NCBI GenBank assembly: GCA_019454165.1
Contig: CP075367.1
Span: forward strand, 1,714,805-1,778,804
DNA: 64,000 nt
DNA from: Anaerolineales bacterium
GTDB lineage: Bacteria; Chloroflexota; Anaerolineae; Anaerolineales; UBA11579
Direction of reading: 5' to 3'
Position numbers and translations under genes: made by a program. Position 1 is the stretch's first letter. Each line of letters begins with the position of its first letter. Positions 17,103 through 25,435 of the stretch are shown here, one piece after another. The notes beneath the pieces are model-generated. The model did not search any database. It was not told where the DNA came from and saw only the letters and a list, made by a program, of their open reading frames with translations.

Positions 17103-18023
17103 TTAGCTCCGCCGCAGTTCCGCTTTCCAGTCCACGCCTTGCAAATACTCCAGGCGCTGTTGGAAACGGGCAGGCATAAGGTGAAAGACACGCGGCACAA
17201 CATCCAGCTCACAAATGCGGTCGGCCGCCAGGTAGTCAAGCCAGTAGCTGGAGACCGGCAGGCGCGGCGCCAGCGTATGCAGCAAGACGTTGAGCAGGCG
17301 CAGGTACGAAGGGCGAATGGGCAGCAGGCGGCGCGGTTGGGCGCTGCGCTCCATCACCAGCTCGATGATGCGCTTGTAGGAAATGTGCTCCGGCCCGCCC
17401 ACCTGGTACGTCTGGCCCAGAGTCTCATCGTCCTCCAGACACCAGGCCAGACAGGTCACCAGATCTTCGACCCAGATGGGTTGCAGCAGCGCCGCGCCAT
17501 CGCTGGGCATGAGGAATACACGCGGCACGTAAGCCAGCAACTGCGCCAGGCGAGTCGTGAAATGGTCGTTAGGGCCGTAGACGATGGCTGAGCGCAAAAT
17601 GGTGTGCGGGATCGGGCTTTGGCGGATGAACTCTTCGGCGATGCCCTTGGTCTTGAGCGCCGGGAAGGCGGCGGCGCGGTCTGCATCCAGGTGACTGAGG
17701 TAGACCATGCGCTTAACGCCAGCATCCTGTGCGGCTTGCAGCAGGTTGCGCGTGCCGTCAATATCGGTGGCGCGCAGATCATCGCCCGGGTCAGCCCAGT
17801 CAATCCCGGCCAGGTGGTAGACCGTATCCACCCCCACCAGCGCGGCGCGCAGGCCGCGCGTATCAGCCAGGCTGCTGATGGCTGCCTGCACGGCTACGCC
17901 GTGCGGCAGCTGGGGTGAACGGCTGGATGGGCGGATGAGGGCGCGCACCTGGTGACCCTCCTGCACCAGGCGGTCAATCAAACGCTGACCAATAAAGCCT
18001 GGGCCACCGGTGACCAAAATCAT
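17103..18023 (-). CDS. NAD(P)-binding epimerase/dehydratase, NDUFA9-like
   Basis: 306-aa atypical short-chain dehydrogenase. Nucleotide loop TGGPGFIGQRLIDRL at the N-terminus, ALIRP after strand 2, and a catalytic-region SHLDADRAAA without the usual YxxxK, as in NDUFA9-like proteins. The C-terminal part (QVGGPEHISYKRIIELV) also matches that group. Relatives include complex I accessory proteins and isoflavone reductase-like enzymes. Complex I genes in this window are 38 kb away, so no operon link exists. Confidence 0.82.
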   Translation of the reverse strand: MILVTGGPGFIGQRLIDRLVQEGHQVRALIRPSSRSPQLPHGVAVQAAISSLADTRGLRAALVGVDTVYHLAGIDWADPGDDLRATDIDGTRNLLQAAQDAGVKRMVYLSHLDADRAAAFPALKTKGIAEEFIRQSPIPHTILRSAIVYGPNDHFTTRLAQLLAYVPRVFLMPSDGAALLQPIWVEDLVTCLAWCLEDDETLGQTYQVGGPEHISYKRIIELVMERSAQPRRLLPIRPSYLRLLNVLLHTLAPRLPVSSYWLDYLAADRICELDVVPRVFHLMPARFQQRLEYLQGVDWKAELRRS

Positions 18024-18123
18024 GCTGCGTTTTTACCATATGCACGTATCGAAAGACGGTTAAACTTGTTAACAATACATTCGCCATTGCTTTATTCCCC
18101 CTTAAAGGCTGTGAACTAGACTT

Positions 18124-18768
18124 ATGCCGAAGATGCAAACCGCAACGACTGTGCAACGTGACCCTTTGTGGGTATTGGCCAAGAGCATTTCCGTGCTCAC
18201 CAGCCCGGCTGTGCTGAGCTTCGTGAGCATGTACCTGATGGGCATCCAGATCAACGATGAGCGTTTCTGGCCGTGGGCCGGAGTGTATGCAGGCTTTGGC
18301 TTTGTGCTGCCCCTGCTGTATCTCATCTATCTGATGCGCAAGGGCGAAGTGAGCGACTTTCACATGAAGGAACGGACTGAGCGCATCAAGCCTATGGCGT
18401 TCATCTTCATCGTATTCACGATTGCCAGCCTCGTGATGTATTTCTCCGATGCACCATTCGTGATCCAAGCGTTCACCTATGTGGGCGCGTTCCAAGGCCT
18501 GCTGATGCTGCTGATCACGCTCAAATGGAAGATCAGCGGGCACGGCGCTGGCATTGCGGCCTTTGTGCTGCTGCTGTGGGCGCTGTTCGGCCCGGCGGCT
18601 ATGCCCTTCTTCCTGCTGGTTCCGCTGGTGCTGTGGGCACGTGTGTACACAGACCGGCACGACCTGCCGCAGACCATCATTGGTGCGGTGGCAGGCTTTG
18701 CCTTCATGGCAACGGCGCTGGCCTTGATCGCCGCCCGCTGCCCAGGAGCCGGCCTGGCCTGCTTCTAG
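18124..18768 (+). CDS. PAP2-family membrane phosphatase-like protein
   Basis: 214 aa with about five to six membrane segments. The later motifs of the PAP2 family are visible: KISGHGAG near residue 138 and ARVYTDRHDLPQTIIGAVAG near 178-197. An arginine in HMKERTERIKP could complete the site. Such proteins dephosphorylate lipid phosphates, for example undecaprenyl diphosphate. The start could also be the ATG at 18133. It lies divergent from the NDUFA9-like gene. Confidence 0.8.
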   Translation: MPKMQTATTVQRDPLWVLAKSISVLTSPAVLSFVSMYLMGIQINDERFWPWAGVYAGFGFVLPLLYLIYLMRKGEVSDFHMKERTERIKPMAFIFIVFTIASLVMYFSDAPFVIQAFTYVGAFQGLLMLLITLKWKISGHGAGIAAFVLLLWALFGPAAMPFFLLVPLVLWARVYTDRHDLPQTIIGAVAGFAFMATALALIAARCPGAGLACF

Positions 18769-18852
18769 GCCACTAAACGAGAGGTTTACACAATCCGGAG
18801 CCCCAAGGGCAGAAATTGAAGGATTGGCACGTCTCTTGCATCCTTGCCCAGC

Positions 18853-20184
18853 ATGATGCTGGACATAACGGTGCAAGAGAATTCTTTTAAAGGCATAGCG
18901 AGCCGCGGGCGCTTTGGGGTGCACTACTTCCCCAATACGGCGCACTATCAAAACGCAGACCTGCTGACCTGGCTGCCCAAGCTGCAAGCCATGGGCGCTA
19001 ACTGGGTTGTGCTGCAGGCCACGGCTGAACGCGCCATCCCTGAAGATTTCATTCGCAGCCTGGCGCAGGCCGGCATTGAGCCGGTGCTGCATTTCCAGCT
19101 GGCGCTGGACGGCGCGGTGGATGCAGCCGCGCTGCAGGGCATGTTCGAAGCCTACGCCAAGTGGGGTGTGCGCTACGCAGTGCTGTTCGATAAGCCCAAC
19201 CTGCGCAGCCAGTGGCCAGCCACGGGCTGGACGCAGCGTGGGCTGGTGCCACGCTTCCTGGAGCTGTTCACGCCACTGGCGCACGCCGCCATCGAAGCCG
19301 GCCTGACGCCGGTCTTCCCCCCGCTGGAGCCGGGCGGCGACTATTGGGATACGGCCTTTATCCGCGGCGCGCTGGAAGAGCTGGATCAGCGCGGCGACGA
19401 AATGCTGCTGACCCAGCTGGCGCTGGGCGCGTATGCCTGGGTGGGCGACAAGGGCCTGGATTGGGGTGAAGGCGGCCCGGAACGCTGGCCCGCCACGCTG
19501 CCCTACTCCACCCCAGAGAACAGCCAGGACCAGCGCGGCTTCCGCATCTTTGATTGGTACAACGCGGTGACCTCGGCCGCGATCGGCCGCAACTTGCCGA
19601 TCCTGCTGGTGGCCGCCGGCGTGCAGCCACACGGCGAAGCCGATGCGGCGGCGACCGAAGAACTAATCGCGGCGCTCAAAGGCGCCGATCTGCCGAGCAA
19701 CGTAGTGGCGGCCGGGTTGTGGCTGCTGGCCGCGGAGCCGGACGGCCCCGAAGCGGGCCAGGCCTGGTTTGACGCCGAGGGCATGCCGAATGCGGTCGCC
19801 GACCGCGCTCTGGAGCCCGGCCACCTGGCCGCTGCCCACAGCTTCCCCAGCCTTGAAGCGGACGATACGTTTGAACCCGACATACTTGCGCTGCATGCCG
19901 AGGCCATGAGCCACGGCCTGCCAGCCGAAGAGATGACGGCCAGCGTGCCGGGCATTGCGCACAGCATCCGCCATTACTTGCTGCTGCCAGACGCAAGCTG
20001 GCCGCTGCAGCAGGCGGCTGGTTTCATCGCACAGCACCAACCCACTATTGGATTTTCATTGGCCGAGGCCATGCTGGCCCAGCGTGTAACGCTGGCCGGC
20101 GGGCTGGAGGCTTTTTCTGACACGACATTGCGCGAATTGATCCAAGCCGGATGCCAGGTAGAGAACCTGCCGGCCGCGGCCTGA
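18853..20184 (+). CDS. Predicted TIM-barrel protein of unknown function, upstream of ftsZ
   Basis: 443 aa. FGVHYFPNTAHYQNADLLTWLPKL and the alternating strand/helix pattern (ANWVVLQA, GIEPVLHFQL, GVRYAVLFDKPN, GLTPVFPPLEPGG) suggest a glycosidase-like TIM barrel in the first ~330 residues, with an acidic helical C-terminus. I cannot name a family or catalytic residues. Adjacent ATGs at 18853 and 18856 are both possible. No signal peptide, so probably cytoplasmic. It ends 16 bp before ftsZ and may be cotranscribed. Confidence 0.7.
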   Translation: MMLDITVQENSFKGIASRGRFGVHYFPNTAHYQNADLLTWLPKLQAMGANWVVLQATAERAIPEDFIRSLAQAGIEPVLHFQLALDGAVDAAALQGMFEAYAKWGVRYAVLFDKPNLRSQWPATGWTQRGLVPRFLELFTPLAHAAIEAGLTPVFPPLEPGGDYWDTAFIRGALEELDQRGDEMLLTQLALGAYAWVGDKGLDWGEGGPERWPATLPYSTPENSQDQRGFRIFDWYNAVTSAAIGRNLPILLVAAGVQPHGEADAAATEELIAALKGADLPSNVVAAGLWLLAAEPDGPEAGQAWFDAEGMPNAVADRALEPGHLAAAHSFPSLEADDTFEPDILALHAEAMSHGLPAEEMTASVPGIAHSIRHYLLLPDASWPLQQAAGFIAQHQPTIGFSLAEAMLAQRVTLAGGLEAFSDTTLRELIQAGCQVENLPAAA

Positions 20185-20200
20185 GCCGAAGGAGCACATC

Positions 20201-21493
20201 ATGGAAGACATCCACAACTTCGAAACCCAACCCACCAAGACCAAGTTCGGCCCTGTCATCAAGGTTGTAGGGCTGGGCGGCGGCGGCGGCAACGCCGTGG
20301 ACCGCATGATCGAGCTGGGTTTGGAGAATATTGAATTCATCGCGGCCAACACCGACTATCAGGTGTTGCAGAAGAGCCTGGCCCCCACCAAGGTGCAGCT
20401 TGGCCCCATGCTGACCCGCGGCCTGGGCGCCGGCGGCAATCCTGAGATCGGCCGCCAGGCCGCCATCGAGAGCCGTAAGGAGCTGGAAGCTGCGCTGGAA
20501 GGCGCCGACATGGTATTCCTGACGGCAGGCATGGGCGGCGGCACGGGCACCGGCTCGATCGCCATCGCCGGCGAGGTAGCCCGCGAACTGGGTGCGGTGA
20601 CGATCGCAGTGGTGACGATGCCGTTCAGTTTCGAGATGGGCCGCCGCCTCAAGAACGCGCAGGATGGCCTGGCCATGCTGCAGCCCAATACGGATACCTT
20701 GATCGCCATTCCAAATGACCGCCTGCTGTACGTGGCTCCGCAGGATCTCCCGCTGGAGACTGCCTTCCGCATGGCGGATGATGTGCTGCGCCAATCGGTG
20801 CAGGGCATTGCCGAACTGGTGACCCAGCCCGGCCTGATCAATGTGGACTTTGCCCATGTGCGCAACATGATGCTGAAGGGCGGCGGCGCGCTGATGGCCA
20901 TCGGCCAAGGCACCGGCCAAAGCAAGGCCGTGGCAGCCGTACAGCAAGCGCTCAACCACCCCTTGCTGGAGAGTGTCTCGCTCAAAGATGCATCTGGCGT
21001 GATCGCCAACTTCAGCGGCGGTGATGACCTGACCTTGTTCGAAGTCGGTGAAGCGCTGGGCTATCTGCGTGAGCTGGTGAACGAAGACGTGGAAGTGGTG
21101 ATGGGCGTCTCGAGCGATGAACGCATGACCGATCGCACCCAGGTGATCTTGGTGGTGACCGGAATCGGCGCCAAGAGCCTGGAAGAAGTGCTGCCCGGTG
21201 CCGAGAAGCTACAGCCGGTGGCGGTGACCGCAGCCCCGGCGGCGGTGAAGGCTGTCGCCGTGCCAGTGGCGACTGCCGTGGGCGCGGTTGCTGGCGAATT
21301 CGACAACCTTATCGATGGCGAAGTGATCGAGCCAAGCGAAGATGCCTTCCAAGCTGGGATCGAAAGTAAGCCGGTGCAAGCTGAGATGATCGCCGAGAGC
21401 ATGCCCGCCATGCCGGTGGACGTGTTGAATGATCTGGATGTGCCCGCCTTCATGCGCAAACGTGCTCGCTTCAACTTGCGGGTAGGCGAATAG
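20201..21493 (+). CDS. ftsZ: FtsZ-family GTPase with altered T7 loop
   Basis: 430-aa bacterial tubulin homologue. The nucleotide loop GLGGGGGNAVDRM (~24-36), tubulin signature GMGGGTGTGS (~109-118), PFSFE and IPNDRLL are all present. The synergy (T7) loop reads N214-V-D216-F-A-H219: the second aspartate, catalytic for GTP hydrolysis in E. coli FtsZ (D212), is His. A linker of ~70 residues leads to a conserved C-terminal peptide DLDVPAFMRKR. AAGGAG lies before the ATG. It is not in a dcw cluster; three small genes follow within 7 bp each. It may be a specialised FtsZ paralogue. Confidence 0.9.
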   Translation: MEDIHNFETQPTKTKFGPVIKVVGLGGGGGNAVDRMIELGLENIEFIAANTDYQVLQKSLAPTKVQLGPMLTRGLGAGGNPEIGRQAAIESRKELEAALEGADMVFLTAGMGGGTGTGSIAIAGEVARELGAVTIAVVTMPFSFEMGRRLKNAQDGLAMLQPNTDTLIAIPNDRLLYVAPQDLPLETAFRMADDVLRQSVQGIAELVTQPGLINVDFAHVRNMMLKGGGALMAIGQGTGQSKAVAAVQQALNHPLLESVSLKDASGVIANFSGGDDLTLFEVGEALGYLRELVNEDVEVVMGVSSDERMTDRTQVILVVTGIGAKSLEEVLPGAEKLQPVAVTAAPAAVKAVAVPVATAVGAVAGEFDNLIDGEVIEPSEDAFQAGIESKPVQAEMIAESMPAMPVDVLNDLDVPAFMRKRARFNLRVGE

Positions 21494-21499
21494 GAAGCC

Positions 21500-21733
21500 A
21501 TGGACAGCCAGATCGTCAAAGCGATCGCGCAACAGATCCACCGCCAGTTCCCTGAACTGGCGGGTGAGCAGCCCAGCGTACGTGCTCAGGCTAACGCCAA
21601 GAGCGCGGGTGGCGCGACCTATCTGCTCACGTTCAAAGGACGGCCGGCCAGCAGCGGACCAAGCCTGGCGCGCACAGTGCGCGTGGTGGCGGATGCACGC
21701 GGCCGGGTATTGAAAGTTACAACTTCACGGTGA
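21500..21733 (+). CDS. Small protein of unknown function downstream of ftsZ
   Basis: 77 aa: a helix (residues 2-17, IVKAIAQQIHRQFPEL) followed by a strand-rich half (ATYLLTFKG, ARTVRVVADARGRVLKV). No membrane segment. AGGAAG lies just before the ATG, and the stop is 3 bp from the next start. I do not recognise a family. Position makes it a candidate FtsZ-associated factor, by inference only. Confidence 0.65.
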   Translation: MDSQIVKAIAQQIHRQFPELAGEQPSVRAQANAKSAGGATYLLTFKGRPASSGPSLARTVRVVADARGRVLKVTTSR

Positions 21734-21736
21734 TCT

Positions 21737-22072
21737 ATGTTGGCTCAGGTTAGCGAGTGGCTTGAACTGAAAGTATGGCAGCTGGCGGTGAGTGCGCTGA
21801 GCGCACTGCGCCCGCTGGGCGCGGCGCGCACCAGTGGACGCGTACTGCGAGCCGCATCCGACGTGGCGCAACGCGCCACGGAGCGCGCCCTGGATGCGCA
21901 AGCCCAGCGTGCTCTGCGAGCCGAGTACGTTGAACAGAACCTGTATGCTGAACCTAGCTGGAGCGTACAACCCAGCCTGCTAACACGCCTGACTGACAGT
22001 TGGGTGGTCGTGGCGATCGCCGGTTGGGTGTTGGGCATGCTGCTGGGCTTGTGGCTGGCGGGTGCGCTGTGA
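21737..22072 (+). CDS. Small tail-anchored membrane protein in the ftsZ run
   Basis: 111 aa. Ala/Arg-rich helical N-terminal two thirds (RTSGRVLRAASDVAQRATER) and one C-terminal membrane segment (VVVAIAGWVLGMLLGLWLAG). The topology is that of a tail-anchored cytoplasmic protein. The stop overlaps the next ATG by one base (TGATG), indicating coupled translation. No family recognised. It could tether a complex, possibly the FtsZ homologue, to the membrane. Confidence 0.65.
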   Translation: MLAQVSEWLELKVWQLAVSALSALRPLGAARTSGRVLRAASDVAQRATERALDAQAQRALRAEYVEQNLYAEPSWSVQPSLLTRLTDSWVVVAIAGWVLGMLLGLWLAGAL

Positions 22073-22740
22073 TGAGCGGCTTTACGTTGACGCGACGCAC
22101 GTTGTTTCTGGCCTTTGTGGCTGTGGGCGTGCTGAGCGGCCTGCTGGTCGGCAGCCTGGGCAGCGCCCTGGCTGCGGAAGGCCGCACGCCGAAGACCCCT
22201 ACGAAGCAGAGCAGCCTGATCGTTGTGGTGGACGAGCTTAGCAGCCCGCAGCCGCTGCTGCTGGCGGCCTGGCAGGTGCAACACACGCAGGGCGGTACGC
22301 TGGAGTGGACTCCGCTGTACCCCACTCCACTCGACAATGGAACTGGCTATGCGCAGCCGCATTCAGAAGTGCGGCTGACGGGAACGACCAGTGAAGCCAT
22401 CGGCGCGCTGACTCCTGTTGCACAAGCTTCTGTTTCGTTTGACGAGATCTTTGTGATGGACCGGATCGCGGTGAATGCGATCAGTACGCTGGCTGGCGTA
22501 CCGCTGACCTTGAGCTCAACCGCGGGTCAACCCCAGGCGGCTTTGCAAGAGCAAGTGCAATTGGTGCAGAGTCTGTGTGTGGCTTCATGGCAGGCGGAGC
22601 AGCTGGATTCCTGGGTGGCGCTGGCACCTCAGCACCTGCAAAGCAGTGCTAGCGTGTTTGAACTTATCACCCGCTGGGACGGCTGGGCACAAGACGGCTT
22701 CGGCCTGGATTGTAGCCACCCGTGGGCGAATGGGAATTAG
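22072..22740 (+). CDS. Signal-anchored extracytoplasmic protein, possibly degenerate LCP-like
   Basis: 222 aa. An N-terminal signal anchor (LFLAFVAVGVLSGLLVGSL) precedes an alpha/beta domain. SSLIVVVDELSSPQPLLLAAW and FDEIFVMDRIAVNAISTLAGVPL faintly resemble LytR-CpsA-Psr domains, which attach polymers to the wall, but the catalytic Arg and Asp pattern is not evident. Treat that as a weak guess. The start is fixed by the TGATG overlap with the preceding gene. Last gene of the ftsZ run. Confidence 0.6.
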   Translation: MSGFTLTRRTLFLAFVAVGVLSGLLVGSLGSALAAEGRTPKTPTKQSSLIVVVDELSSPQPLLLAAWQVQHTQGGTLEWTPLYPTPLDNGTGYAQPHSEVRLTGTTSEAIGALTPVAQASVSFDEIFVMDRIAVNAISTLAGVPLTLSSTAGQPQAALQEQVQLVQSLCVASWQAEQLDSWVALAPQHLQSSASVFELITRWDGWAQDGFGLDCSHPWANGN

Positions 22741-22786
22741 CCGAGAACCGCCCACCCCCTTTATTAGCTACTTAATTCAATAAGCT

Positions 22787-22987
22787 CTAGGCCGTTTCTG
22801 TCTGCAGGCGGGTATAGGCGCGGTAGGCTTGCAGGGCCTGGTTCACTAGGTTGCTGCGCTCGGCGCGCTGGCGGTAATCGCGCAGATGCTGGCGCTGGTT
22901 GCTGAGGCTAACCACCGCGCTAGCCAGCTGCTGGATGGCCGCTTGCTGGTCAGGTTTTTCAGGGGTTGATGACATATGAGTTTGCAT
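22787..22987 (-). CDS. Small helical protein behind a LexA-box-like promoter
   Basis: 66 aa, highly polar and helical (QQAAIQQLASAVVSLSNQRQ, then an Arg/Gln/Ala-rich second helix), no membrane segment. The ATG at 22987 has GAGG 6 nt upstream; ATGs at 22999 and 22975 are alternatives. The promoter has consensus -35 and -10 boxes with a GAAC-N4-GTTC palindrome in the spacer, the form of Gram-positive LexA (SOS) boxes. No family recognised. A DNA-damage-inducible role is a hypothesis from the promoter only. Confidence 0.65.
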   Translation of the reverse strand: MQTHMSSTPEKPDQQAAIQQLASAVVSLSNQRQHLRDYRQRAERSNLVNQALQAYRAYTRLQTETA

Positions 22988-23009
22988 AGCACACCTCATT
23001 TATGCCACC

Positions 23010-23038
23010 AGTATATAGAACACTTGTTCAGTTGTCAA
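23010..23038 (-). promoter_or_regulatory. Consensus promoter with GAAC-N4-GTTC operator in the spacer
   Basis: On the minus strand: TTGACA, 17-nt spacer, TATACT. The spacer contains GAACAAGTGTTC (plus-strand positions 23018-23029), a GAAC-N4-GTTC palindrome. Repressor bound there would block RNA polymerase. Confidence 0.8.
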
Positions 23039-23127
23039 TAGCTCCCGAAGGGAAAGTTGACCCCCTAAAACCGGGCAGGCGAACCATTGACTGAGGGTAT
23101 ACTCCCACTCCGTCAATAGGAGTTCTA

Positions 23128-23529
23128 GTGAAACTTACCGCCCGCAGTGAATATGCCCTACTCGCCCTTATCTATATTGCCCGCTCAGATGGTGAACACA
23201 ACATTTCAGCTGATTCGATATCCAAAGCCCAGGGCATTCCCCCGAAATTTCTAGAGCAGATCCTGCTCTCACTGCGGCGGGCACGCATCCTTAACAGCAG
23301 CCAAGGGCAGCACGGCGGCTACAAGCTGGCCCGCCCTGCAAAAGAAGTGAGCATTGCAGAAGTGGTACGCATTTTTGACGGCGCGCTGGCCCCGACTGAA
23401 TCCGTCTCCAGAAATTTCTACGAGAAGACGCCGATCGAAAAAGAGACCGGCCTGGTGCGCGTGTTCAAAGACATACGCGATTACACGTCAAATTTACTGG
23501 AAAATACCAGCGTCGCTGATCTGATCTAG
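23128..23529 (+). CDS. Rrf2-family transcriptional regulator, cysteine-free
   Basis: 133 aa. Typical Rrf2 start MKLTARSEYALLALIYIAR, winged helix with QGIPPKFLEQILLSLRRARI and the wing SSQGQHGGYKLARP. It contains no cysteine, so it cannot carry an IscR/NsrR-type Fe-S cluster; CymR-like sensing through a partner protein or metabolite is an alternative. GTG start after AGGAG. The neighbouring leftward genes handle sulfane sulfur, suggesting a role in sulfur metabolism. Its stop codon shares bases with that of the convergent thioredoxin-like gene. Confidence 0.87.
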   Translation: MKLTARSEYALLALIYIARSDGEHNISADSISKAQGIPPKFLEQILLSLRRARILNSSQGQHGGYKLARPAKEVSIAEVVRIFDGALAPTESVSRNFYEKTPIEKETGLVRVFKDIRDYTSNLLENTSVADLI

Positions 23530-23948
23530 TCCATCCTGGCGAGCTGCTGCAACAAGCGCTCAGCCCGCACAGCGCCGCGGTTGATGTGCTGGACGCGGCC
23601 TTTGGCCGTGACCAGGAACGTGGTTGGCACACTGAAAACGCCCCACTGATCCGCTAAGTGCGGCTTTTGTGTGGCGTCTATCTTTATAACTTCCAGATCC
23701 ATCAACTCGGCTTGCACGGCGCGGATGGCAGGCCCCTGTATCGTCATGCACGGTATGCATTCCGGCGTGGTGAAGTAGACCAGCAGAGGGCCATCCGCTC
23801 CGTGAGGCGCGCGCAAATCTTGCAGCATGGCCAGCCTGGGGGCGGTATTACGGCGCGCCAACCAGTTGAGGGCACGCCAAAGGGCTACGCCAAGCAGGCA
23901 GAGCGCTGCTCGCCGCAGCGCTCTGCTAATGAGCAAGTCTGGGTTCAT
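23526..23948 (-). CDS. Membrane-anchored thioredoxin-like protein
   Basis: 140 aa. An N-terminal hydrophobic anchor (LRRAALCLLGVALWRALNWLA), then a thioredoxin fold with active site ECIPCM, preceded by VYFTTP, and the cis-proline in FSVPTTF. The CIPC dithiol is intact. The ATG at 23948 overlaps the DUF4395 stop (ATGA). A longer upstream frame runs inside DUF4395 and is rejected. With the other genes here it may pass electrons or sulfane sulfur across the membrane. Confidence 0.83.
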   Translation of the reverse strand: MNPDLLISRALRRAALCLLGVALWRALNWLARRNTAPRLAMLQDLRAPHGADGPLLVYFTTPECIPCMTIQGPAIRAVQAELMDLEVIKIDATQKPHLADQWGVFSVPTTFLVTAKGRVQHINRGAVRAERLLQQLARMD

Positions 23949-24436
23949 CCGCGCGAGTTTCTGGGCTTCATGCCAGGCAGCACGCCGGCAGGCGGCTGCT
24001 TGGCGAAGCCGGGCACGTTGAGGCGCACCAGCCAGTAGTAGATGGCACAGCCCACGCAGAAGCCACCAAAGGCATTGAGCGAGGCCAGGGCAACCACGAG
24101 CCAGACCAAGCCCCACCCCAACCCCGTGGTGCCGGCGTATAGCGCCGAGGCGCCGGCCGCCAGTACCACGAAGCCGATGGCTTGAGAGAACAAATGCGGC
24201 TCGGCGTTGTCTTTGAGAATATCCGGCTTGATGAGGCCGGCCGGGTTGAGCACATGCTTGTATACGGGCAGGAAGCCAGGCCGTTTGACCAGCACTCCGA
24301 CCCCCAGCACGAAGGCCACCTGAGCCACCAACAGCGGCGCATTGAATACAAAGGCCAGGATGCTGAGCACAATGATGCTGAGTTGGTTAACTTTCAACGC
24401 GGCGTGGTCTACGTCTTGCCATTCGATCGTTGACAT
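23945..24436 (-). CDS. DUF4395-family membrane protein
   Basis: 163 aa, three to four hydrophobic segments. DUF4395 hallmarks: the early VNQLSIIVLSILAFVF segment, the middle RPGFLPVYKHVL and a C-terminal FGGFCVGCAIYYWL with paired cysteines (FCVGC). The family is often next to thioredoxin and rhodanese genes, as here. It lies 16 bp downstream of the sulfurtransferase and overlaps the thioredoxin-like gene by 4 bp. Transport or thiol exchange is plausible; unproven. Confidence 0.85.
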   Translation of the reverse strand: MSTIEWQDVDHAALKVNQLSIIVLSILAFVFNAPLLVAQVAFVLGVGVLVKRPGFLPVYKHVLNPAGLIKPDILKDNAEPHLFSQAIGFVVLAAGASALYAGTTGLGWGLVWLVVALASLNAFGGFCVGCAIYYWLVRLNVPGFAKQPPAGVLPGMKPRNSRG

Positions 24437-24452
24437 GTCGTTCTCGCTTTCG

Positions 24453-25298
24453 TTATTTCTCAATTGGAGAATTGACCAGGTTGCCCCACTCAGTCCATGA
24501 GCCATCGTAGTTGCGCACATTGGGGTAACCCAGCAAGTAGGTGAGCACAAACCAAGAATGGCTGGAGCGCTCGCCGATACGGCAATAGGAAATGATGTCC
24601 TTATCGGCGGTGAAGCCTTGCGCTTCGTAAATTTCACGCAGCTCGTCATGTGATTTGAAGGTGCCGTCCTCGTTGACCGCAGTGGCCCAGGGAATGTTCT
24701 TTGCGCCGGGGATATGGCCACCGCGCAAGGCGCCCTCTTGTGGATACTCAGGCATGTGCAGCTTCTCTCCACTGAACTCGGCGGCTGAGCGCACATCGAC
24801 CAGCGCGTTGCCGGGCTGGCCAAGATGTGCGAGCACATCTTCACGAAAAGCGCGGATGGTCTTGTCGTCACGCTCGGTGACCTTGTAGCTGCCGGGCGCT
24901 ACTTCGGGAACTTCCTGGGTCAGTGGGCGGCCTTCGGCCTCCCACTTCTTGCGGCCGCCATCCAAAATGCGCGCATCGGCGTGGCCGAAGAGCTTGAAGA
25001 CCCATAGGCTGTAGGTTGCCCACCAGTTGTTCTTGTCGCCGTAGAAGACCAGCGTGGTGTCATTGGAGATGCCTTTGGATTCCATCAAGGCTGCAAAACG
25101 CTCTGCATTCAGATAATCCCGCACGAGCGGGTCGTTCAGTTCTGTGCGCCAGTTGATCTGGATCGCGCCGGGAATGTGACCCGTACCGTACAGCTCCAGA
25201 TCTTCATTCGATTCGATGATGCGGATCTTGGGGTCGCTGAGGTTTTCAGCCAACCATTCCGTGGTGACCAGCACTTCAGGGTGTGCAAAGCTCGACAT
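24453..25298 (-). CDS. Thiosulfate sulfurtransferase (two-domain rhodanese)
   Basis: 281 aa with two rhodanese domains. The C-terminal domain has the active-site loop [13 protein letters not shown], the CRxGxR[ST] form of thiosulfate sulfurtransferases; the N-terminal domain ([14 protein letters not shown]) lacks the cysteine, as is normal. The ATG at 25298 has GGAGG 5 nt upstream, ruling out a longer frame from 25370. It heads the leftward cluster sulfurtransferase, DUF4395, thioredoxin-like. Confidence 0.92.
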   Translation of the reverse strand: MSSFAHPEVLVTTEWLAENLSDPKIRIIESNEDLELYGTGHIPGAIQINWRTELNDPLVRDYLNAERFAALMESKGISNDTTLVFYGDKNNWWATYSLWVFKLFGHADARILDGGRKKWEAEGRPLTQEVPEVAPGSYKVTERDDKTIRAFREDVLAHLGQPGNALVDVRSAAEFSGEKLHMPEYPQEGALRGGHIPGAKNIPWATAVNEDGTFKSHDELREIYEAQGFTADKDIISYCRIGERSSHSWFVLTYLLGYPNVRNYDGSWTEWGNLVNSPIEK

Positions 25299-25355
25299 CA
25301 GGCCTCCATAACATATATTTCCGATTGGTTTTATATAAATAACTGCCAAAAGAAA

Positions 25356-25379
25356 GGGTCTAGTAAGCATACTAAACCC
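25356..25379. promoter_or_regulatory. Hairpin or operator upstream of the sulfurtransferase
   Basis: GGGTCTAGTA, loop AGCA, TACTAAACCC: 10-bp arms with one mismatch, 58 bp ahead of the gene start in an AT-rich 137-bp gap. A binding site for the nearby Rrf2 protein is possible; it could also be the terminator of the MBL-rhodanese gene that ends at 25436, although no T-run follows. Confidence 0.4.
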
Positions 25380-25435
25380 ATAGGAATTAACTATAAACCT
25401 CGGTGTCCTGCTTTGTCAAGCAGCGAAATCAGCGC

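Noticed and set aside
17974..19632. 552-codon minus-strand frame
   Set aside because: Overlaps the PAP2 gene and the TIM-barrel gene on the other strand; composition (His, Gln, Arg, Ala) is that of a shadow frame.
23945..24871. Long version of the DUF4395 frame
   Set aside because: The extra upstream part is an alternate frame of the sulfurtransferase; the ATG at 24436 is the family start.
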